From Tectiglobus diatomicola (GTDB lineage Bacteria > Pseudomonadota > Alphaproteobacteria > Rhizobiales > Hyphomicrobiaceae): a stretch of DNA of 64,000 nt. The notes below the pieces were generated by a model, which searched no databases, was not told where the DNA came from, and saw only the letters and a list, made by a program, of their open reading frames with translations. The translations under genes and the position numbers were made by a program. Location of the stretch: assembly GCA_039583345.1 (NCBI GenBank), contig JAZDSJ010000006.1:62001-126000 (forward strand), written 5' to 3'. Shown here in pieces: positions 39,380 to 46,636 of the stretch; the stretch's first letter is position 1; every line of letters begins with the position of its first letter.

Positions 39380-39662
39380 AATAGCCCTCTGGCTGCATCA
39401 GAATTACACGTAAAAGTTTTGCTCCAACCACAAAAGTGACACATGCTATAAATCCACAAAATGTATAAAAGCCCCACACATACTCGACATCGAAAGGTCC
39501 ATGTTTATGAATGAATGGATCACAAATTAAGAGCATAAAACAGATGAAGTAAAGAATGCGTATGATAAATTTACTGTTCTCTATAGAATTACTCTTTGAT
39601 CTTTTAACATCGGGTATTTGGGAATGTGATAAGGGCTTGCGTCCCAACTTATCATAATCCAT
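39372..39662 (-). CDS. small two-helix membrane protein of the antiporter operon
   Basis: I do not know a named family for this protein. It is about 96 residues with a charged, Lys/Ser-rich N-terminus (MDYDKLGRKPLSHSQIP). Two membrane helices follow (FIIRILYFICFMLLICDPF and VWGFYTFCGFIACVTFVVGAKLL), and then a polar tail. Similar small proteins accompany the third pump gene in alphaproteobacterial Mrp-like operons, as far as I recall. The frame opens at 39695, but the ATG at 39662 has a near-perfect GGAAGGAG 9 bases upstream, so it is the likely start. The end overlaps the next pump gene by 8 bases, which suggests translational coupling. Confidence 0.75.
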   Translation of the reverse strand: MDYDKLGRKPLSHSQIPDVKRSKSNSIENSKFIIRILYFICFMLLICDPFIHKHGPFDVEYVWGFYTFCGFIACVTFVVGAKLLRVILMQPEGYYD

Positions 39663-39725
39663 AGATCTAAACTCCTTCCTGCCACCAAGGGGCATGTATC
39701 AAGTGTACACTCCTTGTTCTGAAGA

Positions 39726-41231
39726 CTATTTAGCCATAACAACCTCGGAATTAAAGCCAATAAGACCTATAAAGTCATACAGTTCACCAGCAATAAAAAA
39801 CATGGCTAGGCAACCAAATGCCGTTATAACGATTGGAATAATGCAAGCCAGCGGAGCTTCTTTAATATTTACATTATCCTTATCAACAACTCCAGGTAAG
39901 GGCTTAAAAAACGCAGAACTCACTATTGGTAATAGGTAAGCTACGTTCAAAAGCGAAGAAACCATAAAAATGGCAACGGCAAATTGATATCCTGCATCAA
40001 GAGCACCAATAGCAAGAAACCATTTTGACCAGGTTCCTCCGAACGGAGGCAAACCGATTATACTTAGAGACGCGATTAAAAAGGCAACCATAGTAACAGG
40101 CATAAGGCGACCTATACCATTAAGTTCACTGACATCAGTTTTATGATGAGTAATGTAAATTGCGCCAGCGCACATGAAAAGTGTAATCTTAGCGAGAGCG
40201 TGCATTACAATGTGCATGATCCCACCAGTCACACTTGCGGATGTAGCAAGCGACGCTCCAAGAACAATATAAGAAAGTTGACTCACAGTCGAGTAAGCCA
40301 ACCTCGCTTTTAAATTACTTTGTTTCAACGCGATCAGTGAAGCTATAATTAGGCAAAATGATGAGAAATAAATCAACCATTCTGCCTGCCCACTATTAGC
40401 TAAAGTATCAATGCCAAAAATATAAATAACTACCTTAAGTATAGTAAATACACCTGCCTTCACCACAGCCACCGCGTGTAGCAAAGCACTAACAGGAGTT
40501 GGTGCTACCATAGCTGATGGAAGCCAAAAGTGAAACGGCATAAGTGCAGCTTTACCAACGCCAAAAACAAATAATGCTAACAATACTGCAAGTAATGAGT
40601 TGCTAGTATTGCCGCCTAAAATCCCACCTGATGAAAAGTCAAGAGTACCAGTTATAGAATACGTAATGAAAATTGCAGGTAAAAGTAGCATCATAGATGT
40701 GCCAAGTAAAAGAAGAATATATATACGAGCACCGCTTCGTGCAGAATCATTTCCCTTATGCGAAACTAACGGATAAGTAGACAGAGTAAGGATCTCGTAA
40801 AAGATGAAAAGCGTAAACAAATCTCTAGAATAAGCAAGACCCATTACACTAGATATTGCAACAGCAAAGCATACGAAAAATGAGGTCTGTCTAGGCTCAT
40901 TATGCCCACGCATATAACCTATCGAATAAATTGAATTAACAATCCAAAGTGAGGAGGCCACTACTGAAAAAAGCATCCCTAAGGGTTCGACTTTAAAAGA
41001 AATGCCAAGCCCCGAAGCTATAGTAAGGCAAAACAATTCTGGCCGATCACCTGATACTATGTATGGTAAGAGATCTGTAACAACAATCAAAAGTGCTATT
41101 GCGGAAATCAGAGTTACAGCGTCACGCAGATTCGGAGCTCGATAAAACAACGGTATAATCAACGCTGCCATTAACGGTATTAGAACTGCTGCTAGGATTA
41201 ATTCACCAGATTGCAGGCCGGTCAGATTCAT
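39726..41231 (-). CDS. mnhD: Mrp-type antiporter subunit D homologue (second pump)
   Basis: This is another proton-conducting ND2/4/5-type membrane protein, 501 residues. It carries LFTLFIFYEILTLSTYPLV with the conserved Glu, and KAALMPFHFWLPSAMVAPTPVSALLHAVAVVKAG, the classic helix 7-8 signature with Lys and His. It also has the SQLSYIVLGASLA and MHALAKITLFMCAGAIY segments, all hallmarks of a functional half-channel. It follows the first MnhD gene with a 4-base overlap. Two adjacent D-type genes are known in some alphaproteobacterial Mrp-like clusters. The symbol reflects family, not proven subunit identity. Confidence 0.9.
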   Translation of the reverse strand: MNLTGLQSGELILAAVLIPLMAALIIPLFYRAPNLRDAVTLISAIALLIVVTDLLPYIVSGDRPELFCLTIASGLGISFKVEPLGMLFSVVASSLWIVNSIYSIGYMRGHNEPRQTSFFVCFAVAISSVMGLAYSRDLFTLFIFYEILTLSTYPLVSHKGNDSARSGARIYILLLLGTSMMLLLPAIFITYSITGTLDFSSGGILGGNTSNSLLAVLLALFVFGVGKAALMPFHFWLPSAMVAPTPVSALLHAVAVVKAGVFTILKVVIYIFGIDTLANSGQAEWLIYFSSFCLIIASLIALKQSNLKARLAYSTVSQLSYIVLGASLATSASVTGGIMHIVMHALAKITLFMCAGAIYITHHKTDVSELNGIGRLMPVTMVAFLIASLSIIGLPPFGGTWSKWFLAIGALDAGYQFAVAIFMVSSLLNVAYLLPIVSSAFFKPLPGVVDKDNVNIKEAPLACIIPIVITAFGCLAMFFIAGELYDFIGLIGFNSEVVMAK

Positions 41232-42742
41232 TGTTTCACCTCCCCTAAGAGCTGTTCAGCAGCCTTGCTGGCGACATCAGCTGTCCATGATGTTTCTAGA
41301 CCGAAATAAATAGTCGCTATGGAGAGTAATATAATTGGAACAAGCATACTTAAAGGTGGCTCTTCAGCCCCACTGCAGCGTTGATCAACAGGATTAAAAT
41401 AAACCACCTCTACTATCCGACCAATATAAATAACTGCTATCAATGAACTAGCCATCATAGCCAAAGCTATAGGCCACAACCCTGCATTGACAGCACCTAC
41501 ACCCAGATACCATTTAGAAATAAATCCAACTGTACTTGGAACGCCAATTATGCTGATACCACCAATCAAAAATGCAGCCATAGTTATCGGCATTCTTGAG
41601 GCCAGACCACCAATGCTACTCAACTTATCTGTACCAACACGAAATATAATAGCACCTACAGCGGCGAATAAAAGGGCCTTCATGATCCCATGATTTACAA
41701 GGTGAATAATTGCACCCGTGAGAGCATATTCATTGGAAATAGCAATGCCTAATGTTATATATCCTATCTGAGCAACCGATGAGTAAGCTAGCATACGTGC
41801 AATACGATCTTCGTATACCGCTATAACTGACGCAACGAATATTGCTGCAAGAGAAAGTAGTATTATAATCTCAGTAACTGGAATTTGTGAAAATGGAATC
41901 GCGGCGCCGAATACTGAAAAGTAAAAACGTAAAAGAATGTAAATAGAAACTTTCGTTGCTGTAGCAGAAAGAAAAATAGTTACAAAAGAGGGAGCAAACG
42001 CATAAGCATTTGGCAACCAAGCATGCAGAGGGAAAAGTGCTAATTTTAGACTAATTCCTGCAAATATGAAAGCCATGCCGGTCATAACAGGTCGGTGATA
42101 ATCAGCCATAGAAGGGCCTAAGCGCTCAGCAATATCATAAAGATTAAGACTTCCTGTGACAATATAGAGAAGACCTACTCCTATAACGTATAAAGTTGCT
42201 CCGATAGTACCGACAATGAGATATTGATAAGCAGAAAGCAAAGCCTCTCTACGCTGACCCATAGCGATTAACACATAAGTGCTCAATGAAGAAATCTCCA
42301 TAAACACGAAAACATTAAATGCGTCACCTGTAATTGCCATACCTAAAAGGCCGCAAAGGCACAATAAATAGATGCAATAAAACCAGGGCTGATTTTCAGC
42401 ATGAATATCTTTCTCTACTGTTCTCAATGCGTAAGGCATAACTAAAGCGCCAATACTTGAAACTAACAGCAAGACGAATGCGCTAAAAATATCAACTCTG
42501 AACTCTATTCCAAAAGGTGGGGGCCATCCGCCCAGCGAGTATGATACTGCGCCGTCGTTAATAATCTTAATCAACAACACAACTGATGACGAAAACAACA
42601 CCCAGGCAACGAACGTTGATAAAGCCCATGCAAAAAAACCACACCTAACCATAGCAACCAATGAGGCTGAAATCATTGGTGTAACAACAATGAGCGCAGG
42701 AAGGTGCTCACTAAGAATAAAAACCTCTTTGACTACGCTCAT
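41228..42742 (-). CDS. mnhD: Mrp-type antiporter subunit D (first pump)
   Basis: This is the first of three pump subunits in the operon, 504 residues, with about 14 predicted helices. It shows AFNVFVFMEISSLSTYVLIAMG with the conserved Glu, then KLALFPLHAWLPNAYAFAPS in place of the second gene's LPSAMVAPTP. Further on it has SSVAQIGYITLGIAI and VNHGIMKALLFAAVGAIIFR. These match Mrp/Mnh subunit D closely. It shares one base with mnhC upstream and four bases with the next D gene, so the whole block is translationally coupled. The role is cation (usually Na+) out, H+ in across the inner membrane, driven by the proton-motive force. Confidence 0.92.
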   Translation of the reverse strand: MSVVKEVFILSEHLPALIVVTPMISASLVAMVRCGFFAWALSTFVAWVLFSSSVVLLIKIINDGAVSYSLGGWPPPFGIEFRVDIFSAFVLLLVSSIGALVMPYALRTVEKDIHAENQPWFYCIYLLCLCGLLGMAITGDAFNVFVFMEISSLSTYVLIAMGQRREALLSAYQYLIVGTIGATLYVIGVGLLYIVTGSLNLYDIAERLGPSMADYHRPVMTGMAFIFAGISLKLALFPLHAWLPNAYAFAPSFVTIFLSATATKVSIYILLRFYFSVFGAAIPFSQIPVTEIIILLSLAAIFVASVIAVYEDRIARMLAYSSVAQIGYITLGIAISNEYALTGAIIHLVNHGIMKALLFAAVGAIIFRVGTDKLSSIGGLASRMPITMAAFLIGGISIIGVPSTVGFISKWYLGVGAVNAGLWPIALAMMASSLIAVIYIGRIVEVVYFNPVDQRCSGAEEPPLSMLVPIILLSIATIYFGLETSWTADVASKAAEQLLGEVKQ

Positions 42743-43137
42743 TAAACTTTCTCGACTTTTTCCGTGTTGAGGTTCTCTTCGGACCTGCGCTTAAGGATTT
42801 CATCCTCCTCGATAGTACCGTATGCTTCATTAATCCGAACAACTAGTGCCAACCCAAGGGCAAGCGTTCCAACACCAACGACTATAGCAGTCAGCATCAA
42901 AACGTGAGGCAATGGATTTGAATACAAAGAAAACTTAGAATCCAATATTGGAGCTGTACCTCCTATAATCTTAGCTGGAGAAATATAAAGCAAATATACT
43001 GATGTTTGAAATAATGCCAATCCAACGAGCTTTTTAATCATATTGCCGCAGACCATTACTATATAAAGACCTAATACCATCAAAAAAATGGTAACTGCGT
43101 AATTATAGTGTAAGGCTATCGTTTCAAATAGCTGCAT
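42742..43137 (-). CDS. mnhC: Mrp-type antiporter subunit C (NuoK-like)
   Basis: This is a small NuoK-like subunit of 131 residues with three helices. The first helix region is followed by GLYIVMVCGNMIKKLVGLALFQTSVYLLYI. The conserved PLPHVLMLTAIVVGVGTLALGLALVVRI segment is typical of MnhC/NuoK, with the family's PLPQALVLTAIVI-type motif. The charged C-terminal tail (EEDEILKRRSEENL) faces the cytoplasm. It shares one base with subunit B and with subunit D, typical tight packing. Confidence 0.92.
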   Translation of the reverse strand: MQLFETIALHYNYAVTIFLMVLGLYIVMVCGNMIKKLVGLALFQTSVYLLYISPAKIIGGTAPILDSKFSLYSNPLPHVLMLTAIVVGVGTLALGLALVVRINEAYGTIEEDEILKRRSEENLNTEKVEKV

Positions 43138-43553
43138 TAGCGACCTCGCTCAACAAAAGCGTAAAATATTGCAATCATTATGCTTGCAACCGTAACAATC
43201 ACGCCAGCTTCTATTAATAAGATCCCAATGTGATGCGCATGTTTTGGATGATGAGCGAAAACGCTATAATCCAAGAAATTCTTCCCAAAGACTAATGAGC
43301 AAAGCCCCACTCCCGAGTAAAGCATTACACCGAAAGGGGCTAGGAAGCTGACGACAGACTGCGGAGCAATACATTGTGCAGAGCGCACACCAAATACAAT
43401 AGCATAAAGCACGACGGCACCAGCTATCATTACACCAGCCTGAAAGCCTCCCCCAGGACTAAAGTCACCATGAAAGTGCACGTAAAATGCAAAAACTAGC
43501 ATTAGAGGTATCATAATTTTCGCCATAATGCGAAAAATGATGTCTGACCTCAT
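43137..43553 (-). CDS. mnhB: Mrp-type antiporter subunit B (MnhB)
   Basis: MnhB-domain protein of 138 residues with four predicted helices. The diagnostic loop HGDFSPGGGFQAGVMIAGAVVLYAI follows the first helix, and GVGLCSLVFGKNFLDY and IGILLIEAGVIVTVASIMIAIFYAF follow. In canonical Mrp operons this is a separate MnhB gene; here it stands next to a DUF4040 protein that supplies the other C-terminal parts of MnhA. It overlaps that gene by 4 bases. No unusual residues seen. Confidence 0.92.
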   Translation of the reverse strand: MRSDIIFRIMAKIMIPLMLVFAFYVHFHGDFSPGGGFQAGVMIAGAVVLYAIVFGVRSAQCIAPQSVVSFLAPFGVMLYSGVGLCSLVFGKNFLDYSVFAHHPKHAHHIGILLIEAGVIVTVASIMIAIFYAFVERGR

Positions 43554-44095
43554 GTCCGATCTCCGCCTTTTTTGTTCCGACGTTTAAGCAATAGCATAAC
43601 CCCAATACCAGCAGTAAGAACAACTGTTGTCTCACCTAGGGTGTCAAAGCTTCTAAAATTAGCAAGCACAGTTGTCACCACATTAGGCACGCCAATCTGG
43701 GGAATACTTTGCTCAAGATAAAAAGGAGCAACATGCATGTGTATAGGAGCATTTGCAAGACCAAAAGTCGGCAAACCATATGTTCCGTAAACCAGCACTA
43801 CCCCTGTAAGAAAGACTATGATCAAAGGCAAAAGCTCTACCTGACCAGACCGAATTTTAGCCGATTTGGTCAAATAAAGGGTTCCCAGAAAAACCACAGT
43901 TGAAATGCCAGCACCAACTGCAGCTTCTGTTAGCGCAACGTCTACCGCGTCGAGCACGATCATAATGCTAGCCATAAGAAAACTGTAAGCACTGAAAAGC
44001 ACAACTACTGCGAACAAGTTTTGCTGACACATAATCGCAAGTGTTACAACAACAAGAAGAGTCAAAAGGACCGCGTTAATATATAACTCCATCAC
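43550..44095 (-). CDS. MnhA C-terminal-type / DUF4040 (MbhD-MbhE-like) subunit
   Basis: This 181-residue membrane protein corresponds to the C-terminal region of MnhA, which exists as a separate gene here. The first half is the DUF4040/MbhD-like domain with VVVLFSAYSFLMASIMIVLDAVDVALTEAAVGAGISTVVF (family motif with D and E). The second half has NVVTTVLANFRSFDTLGETTVVLTAGIGVMLLL, the MbhE-like/MnhA C-terminal motif. Splitting MnhA in this way is known in archaeal and alphaproteobacterial Mrp-related systems. It overlaps mnhG by 4 bases. The function is structural or ion-coupling within the complex; details unknown. Confidence 0.88.
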   Translation of the reverse strand: MMELYINAVLLTLLVVVTLAIMCQQNLFAVVVLFSAYSFLMASIMIVLDAVDVALTEAAVGAGISTVVFLGTLYLTKSAKIRSGQVELLPLIIVFLTGVVLVYGTYGLPTFGLANAPIHMHVAPFYLEQSIPQIGVPNVVTTVLANFRSFDTLGETTVVLTAGIGVMLLLKRRNKKGGDRT

Positions 44096-44502
44096 TCTAC
44101 ACCTTCCTGTTTTAAGCGCGTCTTAACGCCCCCGTGAAAGGGAGGTGTAGGAAGAAAGTTTTCACAGTCAGCGTCATTTAGTTCAGGCTTTTCGCCATTG
44201 CCCAAGGCCGCCTGCGCTATAGCATATGATGCAACGGGGGCAGTTATCATAAACAAAACCATGATGAACACCAACTTAACAGCCATCAGAATTGAACTGG
44301 ACTGCAGCACGAGACCTAGTAATAAAAAAAAAGAACCCGCAGTCTCCAAAACGCTGGCTGCATGCATACGAGTGAAAACATCAGGCATTCGCACAACACC
44401 AATGGCACCAACTAAAGCAAAAAAGGCTCCAATAACTATGAATATGCCACTTGCAAAATCTACAGCAAGACAAAGCATGTCCCAGCCAAAAATATTATTC
44501 AT
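44092..44502 (-). CDS. mnhG: Mrp-type antiporter subunit G
   Basis: MnhG/PhaG subunit, 136 residues. It has three helices and the conserved loop FFALVGAIGVVRMPDVFTRMHAASVLETAGSFFLLLG (family pattern RLPDVYTRLHAAT). A third helix, VKLVFIMVLFMITAPVASYAIAQAA, follows. The C-terminal 30 residues are hydrophilic and Asp/Glu-rich. The gene overlaps both neighbours by 4 bases. Needed for assembly of the antiporter complex in the known Mrp systems. Confidence 0.92.
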   Translation of the reverse strand: MNNIFGWDMLCLAVDFASGIFIVIGAFFALVGAIGVVRMPDVFTRMHAASVLETAGSFFLLLGLVLQSSSILMAVKLVFIMVLFMITAPVASYAIAQAALGNGEKPELNDADCENFLPTPPFHGGVKTRLKQEGVE

Positions 44503-44792
44503 GAAGACAACTCTTTTTCACAAGGATCGCAAGCAAGATCGCCATAGCGGAAATATTTGAGAACGGCTAACGTTGCTATAATATTAAGCAGAGCATAGGC
44601 CAACCCGATATCTGCCCAATCAGGACGTTTAAACAGAAATCCTATGATTACAAGCAATAATATTGAAAGCGTCCCAACAGCATTACCGGCGAGCACTCTG
44701 TCGAACAAAGTCGGCCCTCGAACTACACGTATCACAGCCAGAGTTAATGCTGCCATGATGGATATACTAGCAAGTAAATAGATGTAATGCAT
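44499..44792 (-). CDS. mnhF: Mrp-type antiporter subunit F
   Basis: MnhF/PhaF subunit, 97 residues, with three helices. The diagnostic RVVRGPTLFDRVLAGNAVGTL follows the first helix; next come ILLLVIIGFLFKRPDWADIGLAYALLNIIATLAVLKYF and a short charged tail. It overlaps mnhG by 4 bases and lies 9 bases after mnhE. Length and motif are standard. Confidence 0.92.
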   Translation of the reverse strand: MHYIYLLASISIMAALTLAVIRVVRGPTLFDRVLAGNAVGTLSILLLVIIGFLFKRPDWADIGLAYALLNIIATLAVLKYFRYGDLACDPCEKELSS

Positions 44793-44801
44793 TTTATTAA
44801 C

Positions 44802-45296
44802 CTACCCATTACTTTCGATAGAAGTTACTTTTTTGTCCATTATGCCCTGCTCAAGACCCTCCACCCCTTCACGCAACAAAGAATGTATTACAATACCCTG
44901 CCCTAATACGCTTATAGTTAACGTGCCTGGAGTAAGCGTAATAGAGTTAGCATAGGTAAATATGCCCATTGGCGTTTTCTGGCCAGCTTTTATTTTTTTT
45001 ATGGTCGGACTAATTGGTAATGTAGGGTCTATAATGACTAGAGTTACTTCCCAGGCGGATTTCACGATCTCTTTCAAAAGCCAAGGTATGTATAATGCAA
45101 AATTTAATACTGAATAACTAGCTCCCTCAATGCCTTCAAAATCTTGCGCCCCTTTTATCACTCTCATTTTCTCCACAACCAAAACACATGGAATAGTGAT
45201 TGCGATACCTACCGTAACAAAGAAAATGTCATAATATCCTGACAAACCAAACCATATAGACAACAGTGTTAATGAGACTATTATGATACGTAGCAT
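44802..45296 (-). CDS. mnhE: Mrp-type antiporter subunit E
   Basis: MnhE, 164 residues, is the first gene of the operon. Two N-terminal helices are followed by the conserved FALYIPWLLKEIVKSAWEVTLVIIDPTLPISPTI segment. The C-terminal cytoplasmic part is GIFTYANSITLTPGTLTISVLGQGIVIHSL, matching the family motif LLANSITLTPGT. The operon promoter should lie just above 45296, but no clear boxes are visible in the AT-rich sequence. All ten genes from here to 37682 read the same way with overlaps or tiny gaps. Confidence 0.92.
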   Translation of the reverse strand: MLRIIIVSLTLLSIWFGLSGYYDIFFVTVGIAITIPCVLVVEKMRVIKGAQDFEGIEGASYSVLNFALYIPWLLKEIVKSAWEVTLVIIDPTLPISPTIKKIKAGQKTPMGIFTYANSITLTPGTLTISVLGQGIVIHSLLREGVEGLEQGIMDKKVTSIESNG

Positions 45297-46636
45297 GAGA
45301 TGCTATAATCCTTTAGCGTAACATTTATACAATTGGTGTAGACATAGCATATATAACGTACACAGGCATATCGCAAATTTAATCATTACACCATAAATAT
45401 TTACATAGGGGAAAGGCAACGAACTTGTTAATTCAATCTAAGAAATAATCTATAAGATCTTAACAATGTACGGCAAATAATCTACCAACTAAGATTTCAA
45501 TTTATAAAAATCTAGCTTTTTTATGACACAGATCAAAAATAATGACACTTTAAAATCAGTATCGGAAACTTTATGCATCACTAAATTTTATGGTTGCTCC
45601 ATAACTTTTAGATTTACTTTTTAAATAGATACTGCACTATCGGATTTTTAATCATGGAGCGCTACTATCCTTTCTTAATGTCATGTAGCATAAATTTTAA
45701 TGACTTATTATAATTTAGTTATCATTCAAACTAGTCAGTAACGCATGATGATTAATCTCTTAGAAATTAGCAGTGTTTCTTTATTTTTTTTAAGTAATTT
45801 TTACTAAATAAGAGCTGTAATTGCAAGCAATGTTTGCTACAGTTTTTGATACATAATAATAGCAAAAGTAAACAAAAATATAATAGCAAAAGTAAACAAA
45901 AATAATTTAGTGTTATTGCGTAGCCACGATGCTTACAGTTGAAGCGCAACAATGAGCTATCTCGCTCACGATGATCTGACTGGTCAACTTGCATAAGTCT
46001 AGTCGAAAAAATTTATCAAAGATATTAAGTATATCAAATTTTCATTCCGACAAAACCTCAATCCTTATCCATGCCAATATGTTGAATTTTACTACAATTT
46101 TATATTCATCAAAAGTCTTATGAAGACAACAGAGTTGCTATATATGATTGAAGTTAATAACACTAGCGCCTGGTTATCAACACAAAAAACTATTGAGTTA
46201 TATATAATCTACTAATAAACATTTCGTAGATACTTATCATCGCCAGGTACAGCTTAGGGTAAATGGAATTAGAGCTTTGAAGCTTTAAGCATGATCTAGA
46301 TTTTTAAAGATCAAAAAATACTTAATTAATGGAATTAGGTATTGAGTGTACTGGTAGTGTCCAGCTTTAATTGGAAAATAATTTCCAGGCTCCTATGTTA
46401 AGTTTGTAAAGCTTTAGAAAAAAATGTAAAGCACGACATCTAATGGTTCTGAAAAGTTGTGTTTCGTGTTTAAAAACTAATGAATTTGCTAAATTCTTAC
46501 TAATTCTAGATATTAGTTGTGTAGATTTTCATATCCACTTCTTCTTGTGTATCATAATAGAAGTTACCATAGCATATTCTAAGACTACTCGTCTAAATCT
46601 TCTGGCTTTCTATGGCTCGGCTTAATCTGCAATAAG
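45297..46636. other. 1.3 kb non-coding region between mnhE and the OmpA gene
   Basis: Divergent promoters for mnhE and the OmpA-family gene should lie at its ends. It holds an exact tandem repeat (given separately) and no supported gene. A minus-strand frame of 75 codons is Leu-rich because it runs through the repeat, and is not called. A 60-codon frame at 46443-46625 has no homology. Confidence 0.5.
45857..45904. repeat. 24-bp tandem direct repeat, two copies
   Basis: The unit TAATAGCAAAAGTAAACAAA plus AATA occurs at 45857-45880 and again, without a mismatch, at 45881-45904. An exact pair suggests a recent slippage event in non-coding sequence. No promoter or protein-binding role can be shown. 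Confidence 0.9.

Noticed and set aside
45767..45994. Leu-rich 75-codon frame resembling a membrane peptide
   Set aside because: Its Leu runs come from reading through the AT-rich 24-bp tandem repeat; no start signal or homology.
46443..46625. 60-codon hydrophobic frame upstream of the OmpA-family gene
   Set aside because: No ribosome binding site, no homology, composition like the surrounding non-coding DNA.
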